DNA of 64,000 bases from Chitinophaga sp. E66 (lineage in GTDB: Bacteria > Bacteroidota > Bacteroidia > Chitinophagales > Chitinophagaceae). How positions within the stretch are numbered: position 1 is the first letter of the stretch; every line of letters starts with the position of its first letter. Made by a program: the position numbers and the translations under genes. The notes below the pieces were generated by a model that had not been told where the DNA came from, did not search any database, and saw only the letters and a list, made by a program, of their open reading frames with translations. The stretch covers positions 4,216,001 through 4,280,000 of the forward strand of contig CP079103.1 in the NCBI GenBank assembly GCA_019285755.1, given 5' to 3'. Shown here one piece after another: positions 21,492 through 32,341 of the stretch.

Positions 21492-21507
21492 ACTTACGCC
21501 ACATAAG

Positions 21508-21558
21508 TCTTAACCAAGTGTTAAAACAGGTTTCCGGGTTCTTAACCAAGTGTTAAAA
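21508..21558. repeat. Two 19-bp direct repeats upstream of the LytS/LytR pair
   Basis: TCTTAACCAAGTGTTAAAA occurs at 21508-21526 and 21540-21558, 32 bp apart centre to centre, about three helical turns. Each copy has a TTAAC/GTTAA dyad. On the minus strand TTGGTTAAG resembles the ACAGTTAAG-like direct-repeat sites of LytTR regulators. They lie in the 68-bp gap just upstream of the kinase gene, so an autoregulatory operator is plausible. Confidence 0.6.
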
Positions 21559-21559
21559 A

Positions 21560-21862
21560 TTATCGTGTCAGCCGAAGGCTGTCTATCTCTGCAATGCTGA
21601 CCGCGGGCAATTGTCCATCTTCCAGCTTTTGCAAGACCAGGGCCCCTGTACGCCGGGCGTCGGCCTCATTGCGGAAGGGATAGTATCCTTGCACCGCGGG
21701 AATTTGTGCCTGGTAAATCATAGGTTTTCCTTTAAAGGTGATCCGGTATGCCCAGCCCCGGGGCGCCAGCTCCGTTGCCAGCCGGTACGGCCGCTCCCGG
21801 CACGATGTCTGGGAGCCGGCCGTTGCCAACAGGAGTAGTAATGCAATTTTCTGCTTAGTCAT
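21560..21862 (-). CDS. DUF4907 lipoprotein
   Basis: About 100 residues. The N-terminus MTKQKIALLLLLATAGSQTSC has a lipobox-like TSC, so it is probably lipid-anchored. The core GWAYRITFKGKPMIYQAQIPAVQG, then FRNEADARRTGALVLQKL, matches my recollection of DUF4907. The start ATGAC overlaps the stop of the Kelch gene. Function unknown; in Bacteroidota it accompanies Kelch-type lipoproteins. Confidence 0.75.
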   Translation of the reverse strand: MTKQKIALLLLLATAGSQTSCRERPYRLATELAPRGWAYRITFKGKPMIYQAQIPAVQGYYPFRNEADARRTGALVLQKLEDGQLPAVSIAEIDSLRLTR

Positions 21863-22876
21863 TTTCGTTGTAAGTGGCATTCGGTTCAAATTGATACACA
21901 TCATCCAGCTGGAGGCTTCCTGTACGGCCAGATGCCACATGACCTTTTCCACCCAGTACGAAGGCTACGGCCCGTAGCGGGCGGCGCCTTCGAAGTCGCG
22001 CACTTTGGTCCAGCGGTCGGTAACGCCGTCGTACTCCCACGTGGCTTTGCTGATGCTGTTGCCGGTACCGGTTACTACATAAGCTTTGTTATTGGCGGTA
22101 AATGCAACGGCCTGGCTGCAAACGATATTATACTCATCGTCGAAGGAGTCGTCGAGCACATTGGCGATCTTATTTTTCTGCGTCCAGTTGTCGGCGGCGG
22201 CGTCATATACCCACATGTCGTTTTTCAGTTCGCTGTTGTTGGTACCTGTTACGATATAGGCATTCTGTCCTAACACAAACGCAACAGCCTCCGTGCGCTT
22301 GCTACCGCCGAAGCTCTGGCGGGTAAACCATTTGTCGCCCGCGGGATCGTACATCCACACGTCTTTTGTGCCTGCGCCGTCGCTGCCTGTCGCTACGTAA
22401 CCTTTTCCATTGATTGTGAAGCTGACCGCATCGCGGCGGGCAAGGCTGATGGTAGGATCCGGGCCAACGAGGGGCGCTTTTTGCTCCCAGCCGCCGGTAG
22501 CGGGGCTGTAGCTCCAGAAATCATTGAGGCGAACCCGCCCGTCGAATCCCGTGCCGATGTATGCTTTGTTGTCGATCACGAAAGCGGTGGCGCTGCTCCG
22601 TGCGGCGGCTGCGGCAGGGAGACTGGCTACCTGGCTCCAGCCGTTGGCGGGATTGTATTTCCAGAAGTCGCGGAGTTGCTTTTCGCCATCGAACCCCGTG
22701 CCCACATACGCTGTATCTCCGATAACGAAGGCAACGGCTTCCGAGCGTGGCGAGGCCGACATTTCCGGAAGCTCTTTCCAGTTACCGTTGTTCTCGTCTT
22801 CAGTGTCGTCGCTTTTTGAACATGCCGACAACACGACTGCCGCCAGCATCCATCCGAATAGTTTTCCTTTCTGCAT
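21855..22876 (-). CDS. Kelch-repeat lipoprotein
   Basis: Starts MQKGKLFGWMLAAVVLSAC with a lipobox, so it is a surface or periplasmic lipoprotein. About 340 residues form five to six Kelch repeats, recognisable by the recurring pattern AVAFVIGDTAYVGTG ... DFWKYNP. These build a beta-propeller for protein or glycan binding. One base is missing near 21985 in AARYGPRAVAFVLGG. It overlaps the DUF4907 gene, and the divergent DUF4270 gene begins 257 bp away. Confidence 0.87.
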
Positions 22877-23132
22877 AGAATTGATTTTTAACCCGGTCAA
22901 AATTATCCGGCGAACTGTTACAGGTACTTTAAAATAGACGGAACAGCCATGCCGCACCACCAATTCCGGGTTTTCATCTGCCAGTCAGCCGCTTTTGTCT
23001 TTCAGTACCAGAACGCCCTTCCCTCCCTTGTTTACGGCATTGGACGGATGAATCGGGAGATGATCGATAAAAAACCCCGGCCGTATATTCCCGCTATCCG
23101 CGTGCGCCTCCGTCTTTTATCATTGCGGCGAT

Positions 23133-24427
23133 ATGAAATGGAAACTTCTGGCGATGGCCGCGCTTACCGGTCTTGCAGCTTGTGACAAAAGCGGATTTGT
23201 GTATGAGGATGTAGCCCCGGCGGCAATGTTCACTACTCACTCATCGATACCATCGGTATGGAGATGCGAACCATACAACTTGACTCGGTACCTTCATCCG
23301 CCAGCGGCTACCTGCTGGTTGGCGGGTATACCGACCCAGAAACCGGCCGGCTGGATGTTGCCGCAAATTTCCGTGTCACCAAACCCATTTCGCTTCCCGA
23401 GCTCAGCGAACGGGCAGTATATGATTCTATCGAGATCGTTTTGAGGCCGGACAGTTATTCCTATGGCGACACGATGCCAGCCCAGGCCTGGAGCCTGCAT
23501 CAGCTGGCCCGTCCACTGGAACTTGAGGATGATCAAAGTTTCTTCTACAGCCACAATCCTTACCGCGGCAAGCCACAGCGCTCGCCAGCCGTGCCGTGAA
23601 CATATTACCTCGTAGCGGCGAAGCATTACATATGCGCTTAAACGATGCATTCGGGCGTGAACTGCTGGAAAAGGTGCGCACCAGATCCGAAGAGCTGTCT
23701 ACCGACCTGCTGTTCCTGGATTACATGAAAGGCTTCCAGCTACGGGCCGCGCAGGGATCGGCGGTGTTCCGGATACCCGCCGCCGACAGCGCTGTGGTCA
23801 TGCGCTTGCATTATCATATTGCCACTACTGAAATCGAAGAATATACCATCGACTTTCCGTTAAGCAACCCGGAACTGCAATACAACGAAGTGCATGTTGA
23901 CAGGAGCAACACCCAGCTGGCCGGATTGGCTCCCGGGCCGGCTGGGCTCCTGAGCAACGATGCCGGCAACCGCGCCTGGATGCAGGCCCTGGCGGGCACC
24001 GTCATCCGCCTGGATTTCCCTTCCATGACCGGACTGCCGCTATTGGGCAAATATGGCCGGGTGATGCAGGCTTCACTGGTCCTCACGCCCATCAACGGCA
24101 CATACGCGACATTCGGCCTTCCGCCGCGTATAACCCTATGTACCGCCGATAAAAACCAACTGGTAAGCGATACCCTCGCCACCACCGCCGGATTTCAATA
24201 CGGAAACCTGGTTATGGACTTATTGTATCCGGAAAACACGAAATACAGTTACGATGTAACCAGCTATTGCCAGGCGATCGCCGCGGGCACGGACGACTTA
24301 CCTGGGGCTGCTGGCCATACCCTCGTCGGGCGATTATTACGCGCAACTCAACCGCCTGGTGTTGGGAGATGCCAAACATGAAGGATACCGCGCTTATTTG
24401 AAGATCTATTATCTGTTATACCAATGA
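23133..24427 (+). CDS. DUF4270 lipoprotein
   Basis: About 432 residues. The N-terminus MKWKLLAMAALTGLAAC is a lipoprotein signal. The body (SVPSSASGYLLVGGYTDPETG, FDYMKGFQLRAAQG-type segments, SNTQLAGLAPG) matches the DUF4270 layout. The function is unknown; it is a Bacteroidota outer-surface family. The stop overlaps the ATG of the next gene (AATGAC), so the two are translationally coupled. Base losses near 23235, 23575 and 24300. Confidence 0.8.
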
Positions 24428-25649
24428 CACGCATTTTTACCGCCATTTGCATATTGCTGTTGACCTCAGGACGGGCCTCCGCCCAAAAAGGCGTTAATTC
24501 ACTCTACTCCGCTTTCGGAATAGGCGACCTCGATGAGCGTGACTATAGCCGCAATTTCGGGGTGGGCAGCGCCGGGATCGCACGGCCTTCCGGTCAGTTC
24601 CTGAACGAACTCAACCCTGCGTCCTACACCGCCATGCCGATGCAGATGTTTTATTTTGAAGCGAGCATCGCCGGGAAGTCCGTAACTTACAATACCGCCA
24701 ATAACACCCAGTCTGCCGGAGACATCGCCTTCAAACGGTTCGCTATCGGATTCAAGGCGCATGAGCGCTGGGGTATCAGCGTGGGGCTGATGCCTTATAG
24801 CCGGGTCGACTATAAGCTGCTGAATACCACCGCCATTGAAGGAGAATCGGAGAATGTGCGTAACGCCATCGACGGCAGCGGGGATTGAACCGCTTTTATA
24901 TCAGCAACGCTTTCCGGATCTCGAAGAACTTCAGCGCGGGTGTGTCTTCCGCCATTATCTTCGGCCCGATCTCCACGATAGACAGCCTCGCGAACAATGA
25001 CATCCATACCGCCCAGAAACTTTACTACCGCAACCTCAATTTCACCGGAGGGCTCCAGTATCAGGGGAAAATCGGTGACTGGACCCTCGGCGCCGGAGCC
25101 ACTTATCGCCTCGCCACTAACCTTCGCGGCAGCGGCGACTTTTCTATCCGCGCTTCAGACGAAACTATTCTCTACCAGGATAAAAGCTCGGCTGCCGAAT
25201 ACAAGCTGCCTTCTCAACTAGGCTTCGGCATCACCGCTACCAGCGGCCCCATTACATTCCTTGCGGATTACAAACGGCAAAACTGGAAGGGCCTGAATGC
25301 TGACAGGGCTACATTCACTTATCGCAATGCAGAGAGGTATGCCGGCGGATTAGAATATACATTCAAACGACTGGATTTTTACGGTCGCGAAACGGAAGGC
25401 GCGGTCTTACAACTGGGTGCGGCCTTCCATAAAAACTATATTTCCGTGAAAGCGCAGCCACTGGAAGATTTCAGTGTTTCCGCAGGCGTTTCGCTGCCGA
25501 CCCGGACGGGGCATTTACGCTATTACCTGGGCCTGGAAGGCGGGCAGCGTGGCGTTACGACCAAAGGACTGGTCCAGGAAAATTATCTCAATGTTGTATT
25601 ACATCTGTCGCTGCGCGACAACTGGTTCTACAAACGCAAAGAAATGTAA
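24424..25649 (+). CDS. Outer-membrane beta-barrel protein (FadL/PorV-like)
   Basis: Signal peptide MTRIFTAICILLLTSGRASA|QKG, then about 385 residues of alternating beta-strand pattern ending in an aromatic-rich strand (LRDNWFYKRKEM). SLYSAFGIGDLDERDYSRNFGVGSAGIA and LNELNPASY are typical of Bacteroidota outer-membrane proteins related to FadL/PorV. It may transport or assemble surface components with the coupled DUF4270 lipoprotein. One base is missing near 24885. Confidence 0.75.
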
Positions 25650-25726
25650 AACATCTCCGGCGGGTAATCAGGCGATCGGCTGTTTTAAACCTTTATACAT
25701 ACGGCAAGCCCCAAAAAGCCGGTTTG

Positions 25727-27087
25727 CTATTGCCCGCCGGGGATATATTCCTTCCCTTCCAGAAACTCCCCAAACCAGCGCCCGGAAGATTTCACTGTGC
25801 GCTGTTGCGAATGCAGGTCCACATGCACAAGGCCAAATCTGGCATTGTACCCTTCCGCCCATTCGAAGTTATCGGTAAGCGTCCAGGCGAAATATCCGGT
25901 GAGCGGCACGCCAGATTGCTTTGCCAGCAGCGAGGCGCGCAGGTATTCTTCGTACCAGGCGATACGGCCGGGGTCGTGTATGCGGCCGTTTTCATGCGTG
26001 TCCTGGAAAGCGGCTCCGCCTTCCGTGATCATGATCTCCTTTACGCCAGGGTATGCAGCGAATTGTTGTAAAATGCTGTAGAGACCGTTTCCGCTGATCT
26101 CCCAACCCAACGCAGTAGTGGGTACTTTGCGGTGCCGGGCTTTCACTTCTGAGGCATTGATGTAAGGCATGAAGGCATTATACCGAACTACAAGGGGGAA
26201 GTAGTTCTGTATGCCGATAAAGTCGAAGTCGAAGGGCAGCAGGTCCCAGTCGCGCCAGAGGGCATATCTGCGGGCTATACGATCCAGGAGGGGGAATTCG
26301 GCTGATGGGTATCCCATTCCCAGTGCTGGTTCAATAAACAGGCGGTTAAATAGTGCGTTGATGCGTGCGGCGGCGGCCCGGTCGTTTTCGTTATCGGTGT
26401 AGGGGATGATTTGCGAGCAGGAATAGGCGACGCCAATGCGTGAACCGGGCGCTTCCGCCCTTAGGGCTCTCCCTCCCACCGCCTGTGCCATCGCCACGTG
26501 GTGAACGGCCGGCAGGAAATAGGACAACCCGAACTTACCAGGCGCATGCACACCCAGCATATACCCCAGCGAAGTAAAGCCGAAAGGCTCGTTCAGCACG
26601 ATCCAGTTGCGCACCTTCCCACCGAACTCCCGGCCGCAGGCCGTGGCATATGCCTCAAAGGCGTGAACGGTTCCCCGGTGGCACCAGCCGCCTTTTTCTC
26701 CAGGGCCAGTGGGAGGTCCCAATGGTAAAGGGTGACATACGGTTCCATGCCGCCGCCAGTACCGCGTCGATAACACGGTGGTAAAGGCGATGCCTGCCGG
26801 GTTGACCGGCCCTGTTCCTGCAGGGATGATACGGGGCCAGGAAGGGAGAACCTGAATACATCGAACCCGAGGCTTTTGGCCAGGAGGATGTCGTCCAGGT
26901 AACGGTTATAAAAATCAGTGGTAGTACGGGCGTGGCTGCCGTCTTTGATCTTGCCGCGGCGCTCGGTGAACGCGTCCCAGATACTGGGGCCTTTGCCGTC
27001 GGCATCATGGGCGCCCTCGTTCTGAAAAGCAGAGATCACTATGCCCCATCGGAAATCCGGCCCAAAATCAGCGCGCGATATAGACAT
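25727..27087 (-). CDS. GH1 beta-glucosidase/6-phospho-beta-glycosidase family enzyme
   Basis: About 453 residues of a GH1 TIM barrel. The N-terminus DFRWGIVISAFQNEGA is the usual FxWG start. The acid/base Glu is in NWIVLNEPFGF. The nucleophile Glu is in IMITEGGAAF, a TEGG variant of the common TENG. The tail GYFAWTLTDNFEWAEGYNARFGL is characteristic. There is no signal peptide, so it probably cleaves imported beta-glucosides in the cytoplasm. Base losses near 26785 and 26655. Confidence 0.9.
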
Positions 27088-27177
27088 AAGTTACAATTTA
27101 CGGATAAACGGACAGCGGAAAGGCCGCAGCAAGAAATTAACAATTTAACAATGCATATGCCTAATTTTGCGGTTATT

Positions 27178-28221
27178 ATGATCCGGAATCAAACATCAGC
27201 CATTATCATTTCCTGCGCCTTGCTGGCCTCCTGCCAGCAACCCGCGGCCAAGCAACCGCAAAGGGCGGCCGTGCCTCCCGCCATCGAAAACTCAATGCCA
27301 TGGTACTGATCCTGGCGGCACGTTCCGTATGGGCGCGGACGATGATACCGGCATGCCGGATGAATATCCCGTACATACCGTAAAACTGGATTCCTTCTAT
27401 CTCGACGCCCATGAGGTGACCAATGCCGAATTTGCCGCATTTGTAGCCGCAACCGGATACGTTACCACGGCCGAGCGCCCCATTTCAAAGGAAGAGCTCA
27501 TGGCTTCGTTGCCTCCTGGCTCCGAGGAACCCGACAGCTCCATGCTGATTCCCGGTTCGCTCGTGTTCGTCCCAACCGAGGGGCCGGTAGATCTCCGGGA
27601 TGTCCGTCAATGGTGGAGCTTCGAACTATATGCTGACTGGAAGCATCCCAAAGGCCCCAACAGCGACATCAAAGGGCTGGAGAACCATCCCGTGGTGCAC
27701 GTGTCCTGGGAAGACGCGCAAGCCTACGCCAAATGGGCGGGCAAACGCCTTCCCACCGAAGCGGAGTGGGAATACGCCGCGCGCGGCGGCAGGAAAGGTG
27801 AGCCGTATCCCTGGGGACGGAAGATCCCCAGCAAGGCAAGCCCAAAGCCAACATCTGGAATGGCCGCTTCCCTTATGAAAACACGAAATCCGATGGATTC
27901 TATGCTACCGCTCCGGTCAAATCCTTTCCCGCCAACGGATACCAGCTATACGATATGTCTGGCAACGTGTGGGAATGGACCGCAGACTGGTACGATACCC
28001 GTGGCTATGCCGCCGAGCCCGCCGAAGCGCATAACCCCACCGGCTCCAACACGCCCAACGACCCTGACGATCCTGCCAATGCCAAACGCGTCATCCGTGG
28101 CGGCTCTTTTATGTGCAGCGATGAATACTGCCGCGGCTACCGCGTTACCGCGCGCATGAAAACAACTCCATCATCAGGCCTGGAGAACCTTGGTTTCCGT
28201 TGCGCACGGAGCATCAGGTAA
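27178..28221 (+). CDS. Formylglycine-generating enzyme family lipoprotein
   Basis: Starts MIRNQTSAIIISCALLASC, a lipoprotein signal. The FGE-sulfatase domain follows: VHTVKLDSFYLDAHEVTNAEF, HVSWEDAQAYAKWAGKRLPTE, SGNVWEWTADWY and RGGSFMCSDEYCRGYR. The last segment keeps both cysteines of true formylglycine-generating enzymes, so it may be catalytically active on exported sulfatases rather than a structural GldJ-like relative. Base losses near 27300 and 27835-27845. A TAATTTTG element at 27162-27169 is so close that transcription from it would be leaderless. Confidence 0.85.
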
Positions 28222-28241
28222 TCCCGCTTTAAACGCTATAA

Positions 28242-28276
28242 ACAAAGAGGCTTCCCTTACAAGGGAGCCTCTTTGT
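28242..28276. terminator. Hairpin terminator after the FGE gene
   Basis: Stem ACAAAGAGGCT / AGCCTCTTTGT with an inner CCC/GGG extension, 21 bp after the stop. The next 250 bp contain no gene, only a second hairpin, AAAGCAGCCC / GGGCTGCTTT, at 28529-28550. Confidence 0.75.
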
Positions 28277-28563
28277 CATTCCGGGAAATGAACCACTTTC
28301 GCCTGCGCTCACTGATTTTTTCGCAAGCAGCAGTAATATATCCGGATAATTCCGCTAACAGTCATCCCTGTCTGCAGTATAAACCTGACCTGCCAAATTA
28401 TTATCACATGATGCAGTACACTCGCTTAAAATTGACTTACCAAGCTCATCTGACTAATTAACCGCATCACCAAACTTTTATTAGTAGTTGAAGATTAATG
28501 AACTAGCAACCGGGAATTTGCAAATGAAAAAGCAGCCCGTGGGCTGCTTTCCGTCAGATATGC

Positions 28564-28599
28564 AAAAGCGGGCTTCCGTTTCCCGGAGGCCTGCTTTTT
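28564..28599 (-). terminator. Terminator of the M56 peptidase gene
   Basis: A GC-rich stem (AAAAGCAGGCCTCCGG / CGGAAGCCCGCTTTT on the minus strand) begins immediately at the stop codon and ends in a T-run. It could act in both directions. Confidence 0.75.
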
Positions 28600-30479
28600 A
28601 TTGTTTCACGATACGGGATGTCATGGTGGAACGGTCATGCACCAGGGTTACGATATAGGTGCCGGCGGGCTGGCTAGACAGATTGATCTGTTCTTTCTGG
28701 CTGCCGCTGAGGCCGTTGATGGACTTACGGTATACCTCACGGCCGTTCATATCGGCAACGCGGATATAGCCCGTTCCTGGCTTGCTGAGGCTGTAAGCGT
28801 AATTCACCACACCATCAGTCGGGTTAGGATAATGTTCCGTCTGGATTGAGTTGTTTACAGGCGTGAATGCATACCCTACTACTTTCCCACGGAGGCTGTC
28901 TGCATTCCGGAATGAAATGGTGGCGCCTTGCCGGCGTTCCATCTCGCGAACGGCTGTCGTAGTTGCCATATAGCGGTTATAATAAGCGGAATCAACCGGC
29001 CTTACAGACCTGATGGTCGACGCTCCACCTTGGGATGACGGACGTGTACCGGTGATCGTCACCACTTTTTCTTCCTTACCGCTAAGAGAATCTACCCTGA
29101 CGGACTCGGTCCGGCTCCTTACCCAATTACCGTTATATGTATTACGTTTCGCTGGGGTACCCGACTTCGTGGTGATAAGGATAACGCCATAACTGCCGGC
29201 CGGGCCATAAATAGCTGCGGCGGACTGGTCTTTCAGCACGGAGATGGATTCGATATCACTAGGATCCAGTTTATTAAGCGGATGAGCGCTTGTTTTTGTG
29301 GCACGCCATCCACTATGATCAGCGGCGGGTATTGGGTACTTCCGAGCACCAGGGTGTTGGCATTTGCCTTCCCTTGTGCGGCGGGTTTGCCTTCCTCCCC
29401 TTTTTCCGCAAATGTCTTGTCCCCTTCGTCTCTTTTTTCGACGATTACACCCATCAGATTCCCTTTCACCTTGGCTACCCTGGCGCTATCTCCGGGCTTA
29501 CCTGCTTTGCGAACTTCTACCACAACGGGCTCGGCTTTTTCACGGCGGGCACCGTATCCTTGGCCGTGGCGGCATCAGGAATGAGAACGTTTTTTACCTC
29601 ATGGATTGCATTATGCACCACCGCGCCGGCTTTGGTATAATTGAGCGTGAGCAACAGTCCGCAGACGATGCAGCCCAGCACGCCGTAGCGATATAGTTGC
29701 ACACCGGAAGTACGCGATTTGTTCATCATAAAAATGCGGTTTTTGATGTGGGATAAATTGAAGCTGTTGGTGATCCCGGCAGCATACTGCGCCGCGTTCA
29801 CCTGTATAAGGCTATACTGATATTCCTTCCTGTTGATGCCGCTGCGGAGGATAGCCCTGTCTGCCAGAAACTCCAGGTTCTCGCGGATCGCGCTTTTCAT
29901 CAGCCATGCACCGGGATTGAACCAGTAAAAAACGTTGTTGATCTCTCCCATCATGATGTCGGCCGTGTGCCATTCTTTAACATGCACCTGCTCATGCTTC
30001 ACGATGGAATATAATTCAGTCTCCGAATGCAATTCGGGATTGATGTAGATCTTCCGGAAGAAGGAAAACGGGGTTAGTGCACCCTTCATTTTGCGTACCT
30101 GCTGCCCGAACAGACGGTCCGGTTCCGTACGCAGATGGAGAATCAGCAAAGACGCCATCTGCAAAAGCAGCCGGAAAGCCATGACAAACACACCGGCCCA
30201 GAAGGTCCATTCCATCAGCGTCCATACCGTGAATGACTCCACCTGCTGCAGGCTCGTCCAATCGGGCACATAGGTGGTAACCTGCGCCAGCTTCTCATTC
30301 CGGGAGAAAAAATCATTCACGTCCACCAACGGGAACAGCGACGAGAAAGCGATGCCTCCCAGCAGAAAGAACCGGTTAAGGGTGTAAAACGTCATCCTGC
30401 GCAGGCCCAGCCGGTAAGCCAGGTAAAACAAACAAAGCGCGATGTTCGCTTTGAGCAGATAAATAAAAAGTGCCGACAT
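28598..30479 (-). CDS. M56 (BlaR1-like) metallopeptidase fused to TonB-plug and T9SS sorting domains
   Basis: About 627 residues. Residues 1-310 form a BlaR1/MecR1-type membrane peptidase with several membrane segments, the zinc motif HEQVH in IVKHEQVHVKEWH and the third ligand region ENLEFLADRAIL. Around 380-450 is a TonB-dependent-receptor plug-like segment (PPLIIVDGVPQ, DIESISVLKDQSAAAIYGPAG, GVILITTKSG). The last 70 residues resemble a type A T9SS sorting domain (YPNPTDGVVNY ... GTYIVTLVHD ... RIVKQ). It is the likely sensor protease for the BlaI repressor encoded just upstream. Base losses near 29525 and 29275 lie at the domain junction. Confidence 0.82.
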
Positions 30480-30506
30480 GCTAGCGGTTTAATATAGGTA
30501 CTGCAA

Positions 30507-30860
30507 TTATTTTCCTTCGATCATGCGGATGATCTCCTTCAGATCGTCAGGGCTGATCTTCTTGTCTTTCGCGAAAAACGTCACGAGATCTTTATAAGAG
30601 TTCTCGAAATAATCCTTCACGAAGCTGTTCATGAACTTCTTCGCATACTCATCTTCCCCGATGGAAGGTGAATACTCGTACACGTTCCCGATTTTCTTCG
30701 CTTCCACAAAGCCTTTCTTTTCCAGGTTCTTAATGGTGGAAGCCAGCGTCGTGTAAGGAGGATCGGATCCGCATGGGATTCCGGAAATCTTTACGAATCC
30801 CTTTCCAGCTTTCCAGATCGCCTGCATAGCGGCTTCCTCCTGTTTGGTCAATTTTTCCAT
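30507..30860 (-). CDS. BlaI/MecI/CopY family transcriptional repressor
   Basis: About 118 residues beginning MEKLTKQEEAAMQAIWK. A winged helix with PPYTTLASTIKNLEKKGFV, the family signature, is followed by a C-terminal dimerisation helix. It represses target genes until cleaved by the partner M56 peptidase encoded 28 bp downstream. The segment between VK and DPPYTT appears to carry two base losses: the alternative frame reads KDFRNPMR, as expected for the family. Confidence 0.88.
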   Translation of the reverse strand: MEKLTKQEEAAMQAIWKAGKGFVKISGIPCGSDPPYTTLASTIKNLEKKGFVEAKKIGNVYEYSPSIGEDEYAKKFMNSFVKDYFENSYKDLVTFFAKDKKISPDDLKEIIRMIEGK

Positions 30861-31057
30861 ACATTTTCCATTTGGCGCGACGCTCATTTTCCAATATGAT
30901 CGCGTCGCAAATTTTGTCTTGCAATGCATTTTAAGGACACCCGCATTGCAGCTTTTATGTCATGAGGCCATAAGTCTTCTTTCCAGGACACTGTCGTTGC
31001 AGCTATGTAATTGCGCAGCACGCTTCTCTAAACACCGCTTCGCTGTATGCTTTTGTA

Positions 31058-32191
31058 TCATAGCCGGTAATCCAGCGGCAGCATCACTGCCAGCTTTTCC
31101 CAGGCCCAGTAGTCTTCGAATATAACATCCATCGGCGCTTCCAGGTTACCGTTTCGGTCCATCCGGACCTCCGGCTCCAACAACTTCATGATGGATACCT
31201 GGGGCCCCGGCTTGTCTCCCACCCGGGCGTTCTTCTCAAGGTAACGCCGTTCTTCTTTTCCTTTCCATACACCACATAAAGGTGCTCTGAAAACCGCAGC
31301 ACATAATCCTGCCCGCTAGGCCGTATCACACTGTCTGGCGGCAACTCCCGCTGAGACAGGTAACTCACCGACCGGGAGAACATCGGGCTCTTCATGATCC
31401 GCATCACCGAATCCGGGGCGACTGTATCACGACCCCATTCTCTTTCTGGCGGCGCATCAGCCTGCGCATCGTAAACCCTTCGTCCCGGTAAGTCCCGGCG
31501 ATCAGGCTGCGGCAAAATGAACTGCCGAGCCATGATATGCCTTTTCCCGGTTCTTCTCCCAACGCTTCTGCTGCGCCCTGTTTCTCGCCTTCATCTGTTC
31601 AAAGAGCGGATTGCCGTAGTACATCGAATAACCGGTACGCGGGCTATGTTCAAAATGGATGAGCAAAAACCGGATGTTATACCCCAACGACTCGTTCCTC
31701 ACCTCCAGGAAATCATCCGCCTTCGCTTTCAGCTCAGACGTAGCCCGGTCAAATTCGAACTCCACCCGGTCAGGATTCAACAGTTTGCAATGTTGCGCAA
31801 ACTCCCCTCCCCAATGAATACCCGCTTAAACAACTGCAGATAGTATTCCCGGTCCTTATCCGGCCTCACCACCAGTTCCTTTAACACACCAGGCTTTTCC
31901 TTCAATACAATGTTCAAGGCCATCCGCTCCGTCAGATTCACCGGATATATCAACGGCTCATACCCAGATACGATGCAATCACCTCATAACGGCCCGGCGG
32001 TATATTCGCAATCTCAAAATTGCCCGATTCCGTCGTTCTCGCCCCCATCGTCGTCTGGTTGAGGAACACACTGGCAAATGCCAACGGCTTCCCCGCCACA
32101 TCCTTTACCGTTCCTGAATAGTCACTCCAGATTGTCCGAACACACTGACGGCAAGCACTTGCATAATGGTCAACAGGAGAAAACGCTTCAT
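31058..32191 (-). CDS. Carboxypeptidase-regulatory-like domain outer-surface protein
   Basis: About 378 residues. Signal peptide MKRFLLLTIMQVLAVSVFG|Q. A CarboxypepD_reg-like domain follows (GTVKDVAGKPLAFASVFLNQT, GNFEIANIPPGRYEVIASYLG), then a C-terminal part of unknown fold (SLGYNIRFLLIHFEHSPRTGYSMYYG). Such proteins sit at the Bacteroidota surface. Six or more base losses (for example near 32115, 31955, 31810, 31500, 31415 and 31215) fragment the frame. BlaI-like palindromes lie just upstream. Confidence 0.7.
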
Positions 32192-32194
32192 AAT

Positions 32195-32229
32195 TACGAC
32201 ACTATCGTAAATCTACGAAATATTCGTAG
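32195..32229. promoter_or_regulatory. Two palindromic operator candidates (BlaI-like)
   Basis: TACGACACTATCGTA (32195-32209) and CTACGAAATATTCGTAG (32213-32229) are adjacent dyads sharing TACGA half-sites. They lie 4 bp upstream of the start codon of the surface-protein gene. The nearby BlaI gene makes it the obvious candidate regulator; binding is inference. Confidence 0.5.
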
Positions 32230-32341
32230 TACAACCAAACTATTTATGAAAAATATTCTTGCGGCAGGGAAAAAGCTCTCAAGTGCCTGGATTCATGCTA
32301 GCAACCATCTTCCTTGTTCTACTTTTAGGCTAAGTACCACT

